A stretch of 64,000 nt of DNA from Olivibacter jilunii (GCF_900607235.1 NZ_LR027853.1:1-64000), one strand, 5' to 3'. Shown: positions 54,519 through 63,879, numbered from the stretch's first letter. Program-made: numbers and translations. The notes: generated by a model not told the origin, from the sequence alone.

Positions 54519-56429
54519 ATGGGAAAACCGTTTACTAAAGAAATAGAGAAAATAAATGAAACATTGGAGTGGTCTTTTAAACAGGATGTTGATCTGTTGA
54601 AAAGAGATCTTTCAAATGTTAATAAATGTCCCCTATTTGTTGTGGGTTCAGGAGGTTCACTAAGTGCGTGTTATTATGCCGCCTTATTATATCAGCATGA
54701 TGGAGTAATGTCAAAACCTATAACGCCACTAGAACTATACTATTCGAGAAATGCATTGAGAAATTCAAATGTCTTATTTATAAGTGCGAGTGGTAGAAAT
54801 AATGATATACTTTTCGGGTATAAAACTGCCATTGAATATGAGCCAAACAGTGTGTTTAGCTTATGTATGAAAAAGAATACTCCGCTCGCGAGATTGAGCG
54901 CTGAAAACTCAATTGGGAAACACTATGATTTCCAGTTGTCCACTGGAAAGGATGGCTTTCTTGCAACAAATAGTTTGGTAGCTTTTTTCGGAATTTTATA
55001 TAAGGCCTTTCATATTGAACAGAACTTAGATGAAATCACGATAGATTCTGATGATCCTTTCTATGGAGAGTTAGATAGTTTTATAGATAAAGTAACTCCT
55101 GATTTTACGTTTACGATATTATATGCAGGTTGGGGCCAACCCGTAGCTGTGGACTTGGAATCAAAACTGGCAGAGGCTGCACTCTCAGATGTATTGTTGT
55201 CAGACGTCAGAAATTTTGGTCACGGACGCCACCATTGGTTCGATAAAAGAAAGGCTAAATCAGCAATTATTGCATTGGTAACTCCGGAAGAGAAAAAAAT
55301 TACCGATAAGACACTTGCTCTTTTACCGCAAGATATCCCTGTACTGAGAATTAACTCTAAGCATTCTGATGGTTTTGCCAGTATTGATATGCTTATTAAA
55401 TCTTTTCATTTCATAAAAAGAATAGGACAAATTCAAGGTATCGACCCAGGACGACCAGGTGTGCCTGATTTCGGAAGCAAGTTATATCATTTAAAATACA
55501 GTAGTTTCTACAAAAAGATAGGTGATATATCATGGAATGAGAAAATAGCAATAACCAGAAAGGCTAACTTACCTGCATATGATCTTTTAACTCAAAAAGA
55601 AAAAAAATATTGGCATAAAGCCTACCATGAGTTTAAGGTGAAGTTAAAAAGTACCATATATGGATCAATTATATTTGATTATGACGGTACGATATGCTCT
55701 GCCGAAAATAGGTTTCATGGGATAGAGAAGGAGACCTCACGTCAGTTAATTAATATACTTGAAAACGGGATAGTAATCGGTATCGCTACAGGAAGAGGGA
55801 AATCAGTCAGAACAGATTTGCAAAAATGTATTCCAAAAGAATATTGGTGTCAAGTAATTATAGGGTATTATAATGGCAGCGATATAGGTTTGTTAGACGA
55901 TGAGTCAATACCGGACAAAACAAAAAAAATAAGCAGTACATTGCAGGTTATATTTGATTTGCTAAAAGAATATAACTTTCTATATGAGATAATTCCAGAG
56001 ATCAAGCCAAACCAATTGACTATAGAAATTGGCGATAAAAGGGATTGGCCAAAAGTTAGGTCAACAATTATTCAACTGATAATGCAACAGAATATTCCTA
56101 ATGTACAGATATTGGAGTCAAGTCATTCAATGGATATAATCGATCAATCTGTTACATCTAAGCTGAACGTTGTTGAGTACTGTATTTTAGCAGCAAAAAA
56201 GAAGAATAAGACGGGCAATTGTTTATGTATAGGCGATAAGGGCAGTTGGCCAGGTAATGACTACCGACTTCTTTCTTCCTCGTTTTCGCTAAGTGTAGAT
56301 GAGGTTTCTTCAATTGATTCAACTTGCTGGAATTTAGCATTACCTGGATTAAAAAATTTAAAAGCAGCGCTTTATTACTTATCTTCCTTGGATTTTAATA
56401 ATGAAGGGTTTAAAATAGATATTAAATGA
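54519..56429 (+). CDS. SIS domain-HAD phosphatase fusion protein (operon gene 1)
   Basis: A 636-residue two-part protein. The N-terminal about 340 residues are SIS (sugar isomerase) domains. The first has the loop FVVGSGGSLSACYYAALLY (about residues 40-58) and the ISASGRNNDIL motif, and the second has GHGRHHWF. Residues about 380-625 are a HAD phosphatase with motif I DYDGT (Asp387, Asp389), motif II IATGRG, a motif III Lys in SKLNVVEY and motif IV GDKGSWPGND, as in type IIB (sugar-phosphate) HADs. It likely binds and dephosphorylates a sugar phosphate. Its stop overlaps gene 2 (ATGA). The DNA is A+T-rich. Confidence 0.8.
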   Translation: MGKPFTKEIEKINETLEWSFKQDVDLLKRDLSNVNKCPLFVVGSGGSLSACYYAALLYQHDGVMSKPITPLELYYSRNALRNSNVLFISASGRNNDILFGYKTAIEYEPNSVFSLCMKKNTPLARLSAENSIGKHYDFQLSTGKDGFLATNSLVAFFGILYKAFHIEQNLDEITIDSDDPFYGELDSFIDKVTPDFTFTILYAGWGQPVAVDLESKLAEAALSDVLLSDVRNFGHGRHHWFDKRKAKSAIIALVTPEEKKITDKTLALLPQDIPVLRINSKHSDGFASIDMLIKSFHFIKRIGQIQGIDPGRPGVPDFGSKLYHLKYSSFYKKIGDISWNEKIAITRKANLPAYDLLTQKEKKYWHKAYHEFKVKLKSTIYGSIIFDYDGTICSAENRFHGIEKETSRQLINILENGIVIGIATGRGKSVRTDLQKCIPKEYWCQVIIGYYNGSDIGLLDDESIPDKTKKISSTLQVIFDLLKEYNFLYEIIPEIKPNQLTIEIGDKRDWPKVRSTIIQLIMQQNIPNVQILESSHSMDIIDQSVTSKLNVVEYCILAAKKKNKTGNCLCIGDKGSWPGNDYRLLSSSFSLSVDEVSSIDSTCWNLALPGLKNLKAALYYLSSLDFNNEGFKIDIK

Positions 56430-57526
56430 GGTCGGCTCTCGCAGAAAAATTATTGGTTAAAATAATGGATTGGTCACCTGAAGAGATTTCGAAAGAAAGA
56501 CCCTTGTTACAGGCGTTGGCCAATTTTAAATATGATGAATATCAGCAGTTTTCTCCCGGAACGAGGTTTATCGAGAGTTTAGTGAAATGGCTTTCTCAAT
56601 TTGAACATATAGAGGAAAGAAGATGGGCATACGATTTTATAAAAGACCACTTAATTTTTATTTCCAATAACCAAATTACACATCTTGTTAATATTACTTA
56701 TGCCGAGAAGATTAACCCAGTAATTGTTGATAAGACTGCAACAAGTATTGGTATCAGTAAGTACCTTGTACGTAAGATAGCAAAGAGTACACACTATAAA
56801 TCAATTCTGAGAAGGTCCTTGTTCATTGGGTTAAGTGATGGTTCCAGAATTGACCAGCTTCGAAGAAGTTATACTAGGATTAGCAACGAACAGGTTTTGT
56901 CAACCTATTCAATTTCCAATGATAAAATCACCGACATGCTGGGTGAACTGAAAAAATCTGGTATCAAAAAGAGGTTTAATACGGTTTTCTTAATCGATGA
57001 TTTTACAGCTAGCGGAACTAGTTATTTCCGAAAAAAAGATAATAAATGGGGCGGTAAAATATATAAGTTCATCAATTCGATTTACGGTCACGATGCAGAT
57101 ATAAAATTTTCTGATTTAATAGAACCTTCGGAAAGGTTGGATATCCATATTATTTTCTATATTGCTACAGAAGATGCTGTTAAAAAGCTTAATGATAACA
57201 TCATTGCATTCAAAACGGAATATCCTTCTTATAACTTTCAATTCACCATCGGGACAGTTCAGCTTTTGGAACAGAATATTAAAGATAATGTTCTAAAGGA
57301 AACCAACTTTGTGAACTCAATTAAAAAATATTATGATGATCAGATAAATGATTCCCATTATAAAATGGGTAAACATGATGATCCTCATTTGGGTTTTAAC
57401 GAATGTAGTTTGCCTCTGGTGTTAAATCATAACACTCCAAACAATTCTCTGCCGATACTATGGTTTCCAGAGGATAAAAAATATATAGGCTTATTTCCTA
57501 GAGTAACAAGACATAAAGATGAGTAG
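56426..57526 (+). CDS. Phosphoribosyltransferase-like protein (operon gene 2)
   Basis: A 366-residue cytoplasmic protein. The PRPP-binding loop is clear: FLIDDFTASGTSY, with the acidic pair at residues 191-192. This is the hallmark of type I phosphoribosyltransferases. The N-terminal 120 residues are helical. The region around LFIGLSDGSRIDQLRRS may form the second half of the fold. The flanking segments do not match purine, pyrimidine or ComF enzymes. I recall a conflict-system PRTase family (PRTase-CE) with this look but cannot check. It overlaps gene 1 by 4 nt and gene 3 by 8 nt. Confidence 0.75.
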   Translation: MRSALAEKLLVKIMDWSPEEISKERPLLQALANFKYDEYQQFSPGTRFIESLVKWLSQFEHIEERRWAYDFIKDHLIFISNNQITHLVNITYAEKINPVIVDKTATSIGISKYLVRKIAKSTHYKSILRRSLFIGLSDGSRIDQLRRSYTRISNEQVLSTYSISNDKITDMLGELKKSGIKKRFNTVFLIDDFTASGTSYFRKKDNKWGGKIYKFINSIYGHDADIKFSDLIEPSERLDIHIIFYIATEDAVKKLNDNIIAFKTEYPSYNFQFTIGTVQLLEQNIKDNVLKETNFVNSIKKYYDDQINDSHYKMGKHDDPHLGFNECSLPLVLNHNTPNNSLPILWFPEDKKYIGLFPRVTRHKDE

Positions 57527-59408
57527 GCTTAGAAATCCATTTAGATTACGTGCGTCGGAAAAAATAGAGTCTGACGTGAGTTTTTTACGATTGTATAGTC
57601 CGATTGTGTTAGATGCCTTATGCGAGAAACATAAGGATGGAAAGCTGTGGAATAATGTAATGTATATCCATAGTTCTCCAGGGGCAGGAAAGACATCTCT
57701 GTTGAGAGTTTTTGAACCAGGGACTTTAAATGCATTATTAAATAGTAGATCCGCCGCTGATTACAAAGTTCTATATAATACACTGCGCAGATTGGACGTG
57801 TTGGGGGAACATAATATAGCCACCCTAGGTGTCACTCTTGTATGTACTAGAAACTATGAAATTTTAGAAGAATTGGATATATCAAACGCTCAAAAGATTC
57901 GATATTTTTTTTCGCTTCTAAACTCTCGTATTTTTTTAGCAACTCTACGAGCTATTGTTGATTATGCATCATCCAATTCTAGTTTTAATGAAGTTTTAGA
58001 GGATATTTCCTACAGCTTTGATGATAGGGAAAATTATTTTAAGGATTTGCCAAGGCCCTGTACGGGCAAAGAGCTATATGCTTGGGCATCTAATATTGAA
58101 AGAAAAGTTTATCAAGCTATTGATAGTTTTCTGCCATTAGAGCATTTACAACCTCAAGGCCATGATGAATTGTTCTCCCTGACCGTACTAAAACCGGAGT
58201 ATTTTACCATAAATGGGGCGCCAATCCATTGTAGGTTCTTGTTCATGATTGATGATGGACATAAATTATCGACGTCACAACGTATATCGCTAAAGAAGTA
58301 TATAATTGAACGGCGGGGAAGTTTTAGTATATGGGTATCGGAGAGATTGGAGGCCTTGGATGCAATGGATAATTTAAGGTCGTACATAGGTAGGGATTAT
58401 GAGGTACTTAATCTTGAGAGGTTTTGGAGTGACCATCAAGGTAAATTCGAAAAAGTTCTTGCAAATATTGCTGATAAGCGGGCCGCAAGTTCTACTGAAG
58501 ACGTCAATTCATTCAAAGAGTATTTAGAAAACGAACTTGAAGAAGAAGTTCTTCGAGATGAATTTTTGGAATCCGTTCAAGAAACCAAAAGCAGTATTCT
58601 GAAGATCACGTCTTTCACCAATAAATTTGATAAGTGGTTGGCATATGTTGAAAATACTGAAGCCACGCCATTAGAAAGGGCTATTTTATATAAGAAGCTA
58701 GAAATTTTAATAAATAGGAACGTTGGTAAAAGTCAGCTTGCATTTGAGTTTCCTCTCACCCAGGAAGAACTACTTGATAAATTTAAGTCGGATATAGAGG
58801 CGACGTCTAAGTTATTTTTATCGCAGAAATCGAAGATACCTTATTATTATGGTTTTGGTGATATTGTGAAACTTTCATCTAATAATATTGAGCAATTTCT
58901 TTCATTTTCTGGGGATATTTTCGAAGAAATGCTGTCGAATAGATTGTCGGGCAATCATATAAATATCGGGACAAAACGTCAGCAAAAAATATTAATAGAT
59001 GTTGCAAACAAAAAATGGGAGGAGATATCGAAAATAGTCCCATACTCAAATAATATTGTGGCATTTCTTAATAAATTGGCAGAAGCGTGTAATAAAGATA
59101 CGTATAAACCAAATGCACCTTATGCACCGGGAGTTACCGGATTTGCGATAAAGCATAATAAAAACATATTCGATAAAAATGCCAATTGGTATGAAGATGA
59201 GGCTTATATGCCTTTAGTAAATGTTATATCCACTTGTGTAGCTTTCAATTTATTGGAAATAAAGGATGTTAATCAGGGGGAGAAAGGAAAGAAGTGGGAG
59301 GTCTACTATTTGAATCGATGGCTGTGCTTAAAATTTAACCTTCCTTTTGCCTATGGGGGATGGAGACATAAATATACCGATGAATTACTCAAATGGACAA
59401 AAACATAA
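57519..59408 (+). CDS. ORC/CDC6-like AAA+ or STAND-type ATPase (operon gene 3)
   Basis: A 629-residue protein. Walker A SSPGAGKTSLL lies at residues 52-62 and the Walker B equivalent FLFMIDDGHKLS has Asp245-Asp246, with the third position Gly instead of Glu. A winged-helix or sensor-like C-terminal part of about 300 residues ends in a basic patch (YGGWRHKY). The layout is like ORC/CDC6-family regulatory ATPases known from conflict systems. The lack of the usual catalytic Glu suggests a switch rather than a strong motor. It overlaps gene 4 by 16 nt. Confidence 0.7.
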   Translation: MSRLRNPFRLRASEKIESDVSFLRLYSPIVLDALCEKHKDGKLWNNVMYIHSSPGAGKTSLLRVFEPGTLNALLNSRSAADYKVLYNTLRRLDVLGEHNIATLGVTLVCTRNYEILEELDISNAQKIRYFFSLLNSRIFLATLRAIVDYASSNSSFNEVLEDISYSFDDRENYFKDLPRPCTGKELYAWASNIERKVYQAIDSFLPLEHLQPQGHDELFSLTVLKPEYFTINGAPIHCRFLFMIDDGHKLSTSQRISLKKYIIERRGSFSIWVSERLEALDAMDNLRSYIGRDYEVLNLERFWSDHQGKFEKVLANIADKRAASSTEDVNSFKEYLENELEEEVLRDEFLESVQETKSSILKITSFTNKFDKWLAYVENTEATPLERAILYKKLEILINRNVGKSQLAFEFPLTQEELLDKFKSDIEATSKLFLSQKSKIPYYYGFGDIVKLSSNNIEQFLSFSGDIFEEMLSNRLSGNHINIGTKRQQKILIDVANKKWEEISKIVPYSNNIVAFLNKLAEACNKDTYKPNAPYAPGVTGFAIKHNKNIFDKNANWYEDEAYMPLVNVISTCVAFNLLEIKDVNQGEKGKKWEVYYLNRWLCLKFNLPFAYGGWRHKYTDELLKWTKT

Positions 59409-60541
59409 ATAAACTTCGTTGGGATCCCTCTGTTTTTGTCAGGGGAAAAAATACCGTAAACTTTTGGAAAGAACATTTTTCTTCTAGAGACCGTAAACCC
59501 CTTTTTATCTTGGGCAAAGGTTTTGATGTTAGGATGAATATAGCTTTAAAATGCTTATTAGAAGCCAGTCCAGAAACTGAAATGGAATGCTGGTTAATCG
59601 AATTTGAAGAAGGTCTAGGCTCTAATTCTCATAAATATCAACCCTATGTAGATGAGAACTTAAAAGAACTTTATGAGATTATTGATCCAAGCAAAGTGTC
59701 ATCAAAAAAGATTGCCCTTTGGAATAGCAAGTCTAAAACCAAAAAGAAGCGGATTGGAGACAGGCAAGCTGCACACATATTAAGTTCGATCGATCAAATT
59801 AAAGACTTCACTGATATAATTATTGATATCAGTGCGCTTCCTCGTGGTGTTTATTTTTCGCTTGTGGGTAAATTCTTGACTTTTATAGATACTTATCTTG
59901 AGAAAAAAGTACCGAATCTTTTTGTTGTGGTATCCGAGAACGCATCGATAGATGTAAAAATAAAAGAAAAAGGCATTGACGAAGATGTTGGCTACCTGCA
60001 TGGGTTTGGAGGTACTTTAGAGTTGTCATCGTTATCGGATGAACCAGTAATATGGTTTCCAATACTCGGTGAGGATAAAAACGAACATTTGGAACGTGCC
60101 CATTCGCATATAAATCCCAATGAGATTTGTCCTGTACTACCATTTCCCTCAAAAAATCCCAGGAGGTCAGATGCTCTAATAAAAGACTATCATCAGTTGC
60201 TCTTCGATAAGCTTAGTATAGAGCCTCAAAACCTGATGTACGTACCTGAGCAAAATCCTTTTGAAGCATATGGAAGGTTAATTAAGGCAATAATCAATTA
60301 CAACAAGTCGTTAAGATCATTAGGAGGATGTAAGGCTGTGATATCTACTTTTTCAAGCAAACTTCTTTCTATAGGTACACTTCTCACTGCTTACGAGCTT
60401 ATAGGTTGTATTGGTGTTGGTGTCCTTAATGTTGATTCTCAAGGTTATGAAATTGAAGATTTTGAAGAATTAAAAATGTTGAAAGAAAGTAGCGAACTTT
60501 TTGTAATTTGGCTAACTGGAGATCCTTATGATGAAAGCTGA
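59393..60541 (+). CDS. Rossmann-like protein of unknown function (operon gene 4)
   Basis: A 382-residue protein. The first third has LFILGKGFDVRMNIALKCLL, where GKGFD is a Rossmann-like turn. Next come TEMECWLIEFEEGLG and, near residue 145, IIIDISALPRGVYFSLVGKF. The C-terminal part reads as a second alpha/beta unit (VISTFSSKLLSIGTLL, then LFVIWLTGDPYDES). No enzyme family is clear. The order Asp-Ile-Ser before a helix and repeated strand-helix units suggest a nucleotide- or NTP-sensing fold. It overlaps both neighbours, so it must act with them. Confidence 0.6.
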   Translation: MDKNINKLRWDPSVFVRGKNTVNFWKEHFSSRDRKPLFILGKGFDVRMNIALKCLLEASPETEMECWLIEFEEGLGSNSHKYQPYVDENLKELYEIIDPSKVSSKKIALWNSKSKTKKKRIGDRQAAHILSSIDQIKDFTDIIIDISALPRGVYFSLVGKFLTFIDTYLEKKVPNLFVVVSENASIDVKIKEKGIDEDVGYLHGFGGTLELSSLSDEPVIWFPILGEDKNEHLERAHSHINPNEICPVLPFPSKNPRRSDALIKDYHQLLFDKLSIEPQNLMYVPEQNPFEAYGRLIKAIINYNKSLRSLGGCKAVISTFSSKLLSIGTLLTAYELIGCIGVGVLNVDSQGYEIEDFEELKMLKESSELFVIWLTGDPYDES

Positions 60542-61577
60542 AATATTGTCTAACCCCGTATGTATTGGGACTGGTCTTGTAGCACTTGATGTGGTTATTA
60601 GTAACGAGCATGATGTTCCAGCACAATTTTGGGCTGGAGGATCTTGTGGTAATGTAATAACTATTTTATCGTATTTTGGTTGGAAGTGCTTCCCAATCGC
60701 CAGATTATCTAATAATGTTGCTGCGGAAATGTTGCTTCAAGACCTACATAAATGGAATGTGAAGGATGATTTGATAACAGCAACTAGTGATGGTAGTACC
60801 CCAATAATTATACATCGTATTCTGAGAGACAAGGAGGGGGCTCCTAAGCATAAGTTTGAATTCAGAAACCCAGAAGATGGAAGTTATCTACCGTCTTATA
60901 AGCCATGTCTAGCCAAGTCAGTAAAAGGACTAGTTGAACGTATACCGGCTTCTAATGTTTTTTATTTTGATCGCATAAATAGAGGCGCTATAGATTTAGC
61001 AAAGTCGTACAAGGGAAATGGCGCAATAGTTTTTTTTGAACCTTCTAGTGCAAAAGATATTAAGGGCTTCAATGAATGCCTTGAAATAACTGATGTGGTT
61101 AAGTTTTCAAATGATAGGATATCCGACTATGACAAAATGTACCCTATTGGTCGAGTGCCTTTAGAAATACAAACTATGGGTGAAAGCGGTCTAAAATTCA
61201 GACTTAAGGGCGAAAGTGAATGGACGCATTTGGAAAGCTATTCTATTGATAATGTTATAGATTCTGCGGGGGCAGGAGATTGGTGCACAGCGGGAATAAT
61301 TAAGACATTGTTTTATAAGAATAATTCGTCTTTTCCCATTAATAAGGATGATATCGTAAAAGCTCTACGGTTTGGGCAAATTCTTAGTGCTATAAACTGC
61401 ACATTTGAAGGTGCAAGAGGATTGATGTATGCTGTGCCTAATAATGAATTGTTGCTATATGTACAACATATTATATCCTCATCTGTAAAGAAAATTTATC
61501 AAGGTACTAAGCGTAAAGGAGTTTATACGAGCGATAATAGAAATCTAAAAATATCTTCATTATTTGCTTCAATATGA
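60528..61577 (+). CDS. PfkB-family carbohydrate kinase (operon gene 5)
   Basis: A 349-residue kinase of the ribokinase fold. The C-terminal PfkB signature is IDSAGAGDWCTAG, with catalytic Asp251 in GAGD. The N-terminal part has TGLVALDVVIS and WAGGSCGNVIT, the usual substrate-binding glycines of the family. Start ATG at 60528 (a second at 60531) overlaps gene 4 by 14 nt. Family members phosphorylate sugars or nucleosides. It is the last gene. No strong terminator follows at once. Confidence 0.82.
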   Translation: MMKAEILSNPVCIGTGLVALDVVISNEHDVPAQFWAGGSCGNVITILSYFGWKCFPIARLSNNVAAEMLLQDLHKWNVKDDLITATSDGSTPIIIHRILRDKEGAPKHKFEFRNPEDGSYLPSYKPCLAKSVKGLVERIPASNVFYFDRINRGAIDLAKSYKGNGAIVFFEPSSAKDIKGFNECLEITDVVKFSNDRISDYDKMYPIGRVPLEIQTMGESGLKFRLKGESEWTHLESYSIDNVIDSAGAGDWCTAGIIKTLFYKNNSSFPINKDDIVKALRFGQILSAINCTFEGARGLMYAVPNNELLLYVQHIISSSVKKIYQGTKRKGVYTSDNRNLKISSLFASI

Positions 61578-62012
61578 TTTTGGAGCCAGATGCCAGTGGG
61601 AGAAAATATTAATGAATATCCTAGCAATGCTGACTATAATGTAGAGTCCGAGAAAATTTTATATTTTGAAATTTATTTCGAATCATGAAAAAATGTTTGG
61701 AACGGCAACAGGTATCTTAAGGTATGGCAAGGTGTATATCCGCGTTTTGCCAACAATTCAGCTTGCTACAGTTTCCCTGAAACTGCCGTAGACTTGACCT
61801 TTGTTTAATAAATAAATTTTGCATTGTCAATTTTTTCGGTTGAAAGCTAGACCTCTTAAGGTTGCTCCAAACCAAATAATTGAAAGGAATCTCCATATTG
61901 TTTGCATTATTTTATAAAACCTTTGACTTTTAAATCTTGTACAATGGGCTCTATAAGCCGTAAAAAGCTTTCCAAATGTTGAAAGTATTCCCCCTGAAGG
62001 GTACTAAAACCG

Positions 62013-62046
62013 AAAGGCAGCAAGTTTTTAACTTGCTGCCTTTTTC
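62013..62046. terminator. Rho-independent terminator
   Basis: AAAGGCAGCAAGT (62013-62025) pairs perfectly with ACTTGCTGCCTTT (62031-62043), a 13-bp stem followed by T-run TTTTT. It can stop the five-gene operon transcript or the remnant on the minus strand, whose stop codon is inside the stem. Confidence 0.8.
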
Positions 62047-62110
62047 ATATCCCCAAATAGCTGTTTCGGACGATTCGTTAATTCATGGTAAACTTCAAAA
62101 GAATTCTTTT
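62023..62110 (-). pseudogene. C-terminal fragment of an unknown gene
   Basis: The minus-strand frame reads LAEKNSFEVYHELTNRPKQL and ends GDMKKAAS with a TAA inside the terminator stem. An in-frame stop precedes it, and the adjacent frame has a likely continuation (KDLNKWCHLNEVS). This suggests a frameshifted or truncated gene that kept its terminator. Family not recognised. Confidence 0.35.
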
Positions 62111-62351
62111 CAGCCAGTTATGAGCTAACTTACCTCATTTAAATGACACCATTTATTGAGATCCTTTAATTGGTTAAGGAGACAAGTCCTACGACAAGTT
62201 ATTAAAGATTATTATTTTTATTCCACGCACATATCCGCAAGACAATTGTTTGGAACTGTATAAGGCATCATGTAAAATTGATAATAAGCGAGCCTTCTGT
62301 TTAGTCAATTAACGGATAAAAGCGAAGAAGACGTTTTATAACATAGAAAAA

Positions 62352-62774
62352 ATGAAACCAAGAATTTCTGTATTAACCATTGGTGTGGACGATCTCGAGA
62401 GATCGTACCAATTTTATCATGAAGGCCTGGGCTTACCTTCGGACGGAATTATAGGGCAAGAGTTTGAGCATGGCGCAGTAGCGTTCTTTGATCTTCAAAG
62501 CGGTGTAAAGCTGGCAATTTGGCCAAGGAAGAGTATAGCGCATGACACGGGTATCCGGTTGCAACATTCTTCCGCTACCGAATTTACAATCGGACATAAT
62601 GTTAGCAGTAAAGAAGAAGTGGATTTCATTATGGAGCATGCTGATAATGCGGGTGCAAGAGTCATTAAGCCTGCTTCCGATACTTTTTGGGGCGGTTATG
62701 CAGGATATTTCCAAGACCCGGACGGTCATCTTTGGGAGATTGTTTATAACCCCGCTTTTCTCCCTGAGGTTTAA
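62352..62774 (+). CDS. VOC family (glyoxalase/bleomycin resistance) protein
   Basis: A 140-residue protein with two beta-alpha-beta-beta-beta units. It shows VLTIGVDDLERSYQFYHEGLG in the first half and GGYAGYFQDPDGHLWEIVYNP in the second, the typical VOC signature. Metal-ligand positions are likely a first-half residue and the Glu of LWEIVYN. It is a cytoplasmic protein of unknown substrate. It is an ordinary single gene with a terminator-like stem 40 nt after the stop. Confidence 0.85.
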   Translation: MKPRISVLTIGVDDLERSYQFYHEGLGLPSDGIIGQEFEHGAVAFFDLQSGVKLAIWPRKSIAHDTGIRLQHSSATEFTIGHNVSSKEEVDFIMEHADNAGARVIKPASDTFWGGYAGYFQDPDGHLWEIVYNPAFLPEV

Positions 62775-62806
62775 TATGAAGCCGTATTGGTCGACATTAT
62801 CGGGCA

Positions 62807-62836
62807 TAAAAAAACCTCACTTTGGGGAAGTGAGGT
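62807..62836 (-). terminator. Terminator hairpin
   Basis: ACCTCACTT (62814-62822) pairs with AAGTGAGGT (62828-62836). On the minus strand it is followed by a T7 run, so it stops transcripts coming from the AraC remnant. It may also limit readthrough from the VOC gene. Confidence 0.65.
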
Positions 62837-63241
62837 AAAACTACTGTTTTTTAATCAACCTAACCTAATGTGTAAAATGAAAGTAAGTGCCTTTTGATAT
62901 AAAAACTGATACGAAGTAAATCGTTTTTTTTCAGGATAAAGAAATTTTTACACAGAAAGGTGTTTTTCTTACACTAAAAGGTTTTTTGGTGGTACGAAAT
63001 GTCTATTTCCCGATATTTTTGGCGTGAAGCCGTATTTTTTCTTGAAAGCTTTACTGAAATGATGAACATACTTGTAACCCATTAAATAGGAGGCATCCGT
63101 TACATTATGCTCGCCCTTTTGCAATCAGGTGTAATAGTCTACAACGCCAGAAAAGTTGATTAAGAAAAACCTTCATTTTTAATGTAGGATCCTTGAGAAT
63201 TTACCTATTTTGACTAACTATTTTTATTTTTATCGTGGGGT
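62837..63241. other. Spacer with AraC remnant
   Basis: Apart from the remnant at 62969-63125, nothing intact is seen. The last 80 bases form the promoter region of the CheB-like gene and are T-rich. Confidence 0.45.
62969..63125 (-). pseudogene. C-terminal fragment of an AraC family regulator
   Basis: The minus-strand frame ending at TAA (62969-62971) reads LQKGEHNVTDASYLMGYKYV, then HHFSKAFKKKYGFTPKISGN. This is the second helix-turn-helix of AraC proteins. A TGA lies just upstream in the frame and there is no start, so the gene has decayed. A terminator on this strand follows at 62807-62836. Confidence 0.65.
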
Positions 63242-63817
63242 ATGCAAAATAAAGACGTTAGCATTGAATTGTTAATCATCGCTTGTTCAGCGGGAGGAAT
63301 GATGCTTTTAATGGATTTGTTGTCTAGCTTGAAGGAAGATGTCGGCTTTGCGGTGTTGGTCATTGTTCACCGAAACGAAAAGTATGCAAGCTCGTTGGAA
63401 CAAATGGCACAGCATAAATGTGTACTTCGGGTGAAATCGGCAGAAGAAAAGGAAACAATACAAGCAGGTACAGTTTATTTTGCGCCAGCAGGATATCACC
63501 TATTAATTGAAAAAGATCGCAGTATATCTTTAGACGCATCAGAACCAGTCCATTACTGTAGGCCGTCTATTGATGTCAGCATGCAAAGTGCCGCCGAAGT
63601 TTATAAAAAATCACTGGTGGCAATCCTATTGTCAGGAGCCAATAGGGACGGCGCCGAAGGCCTACGAGCTGTTTACAAGTATGGCGGCAAGACCCTTGTA
63701 CAGGATCCGAGTGCCGCATTGGTTGATGTAATGCCGCGGGCGGCCATTGAAACAGGTGCTGTTACCGCAGTTCTTTTGGACGAACAATTGAAAGCATATT
63801 GTAAGAGCCTTAGTTGA
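63242..63817 (+). CDS. cheB: Stand-alone CheB methylesterase domain protein
   Basis: A 191-residue protein of the CheB C-terminal domain only, without a response-regulator receiver domain. The catalytic Ser lies in IACSAGGMM, the His in VIVHRNEKY and the Asp in SGANRDGAEGL, matching the Ser-His-Asp triad. In chemotaxis CheB removes methyl groups from receptor glutamates. Stand-alone forms are frequent in non-motile Bacteroidota and linked to two-component systems. No CheR or receptor gene is near. Confidence 0.85.
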   Translation: MQNKDVSIELLIIACSAGGMMLLMDLLSSLKEDVGFAVLVIVHRNEKYASSLEQMAQHKCVLRVKSAEEKETIQAGTVYFAPAGYHLLIEKDRSISLDASEPVHYCRPSIDVSMQSAAEVYKKSLVAILLSGANRDGAEGLRAVYKYGGKTLVQDPSAALVDVMPRAAIETGAVTAVLLDEQLKAYCKSLS

Positions 63818-63879
63818 AGAAAATTAATGCTCCTATTATCAATGTGTTAACTTTTTTTGAATATTTTGTTTAAAAAATA

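Larger units (their letters stand above)
61578..62351. other. Junction region with gene remnants
   Basis: A 774-base gap. No intact gene is seen. A remnant on the minus strand (62023-62110) and a strong terminator at 62013-62043 are described separately. A 30-codon plus frame at 61694-61792 (begins MFGTATGILRYG) is too short to judge. Confidence 0.45.
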
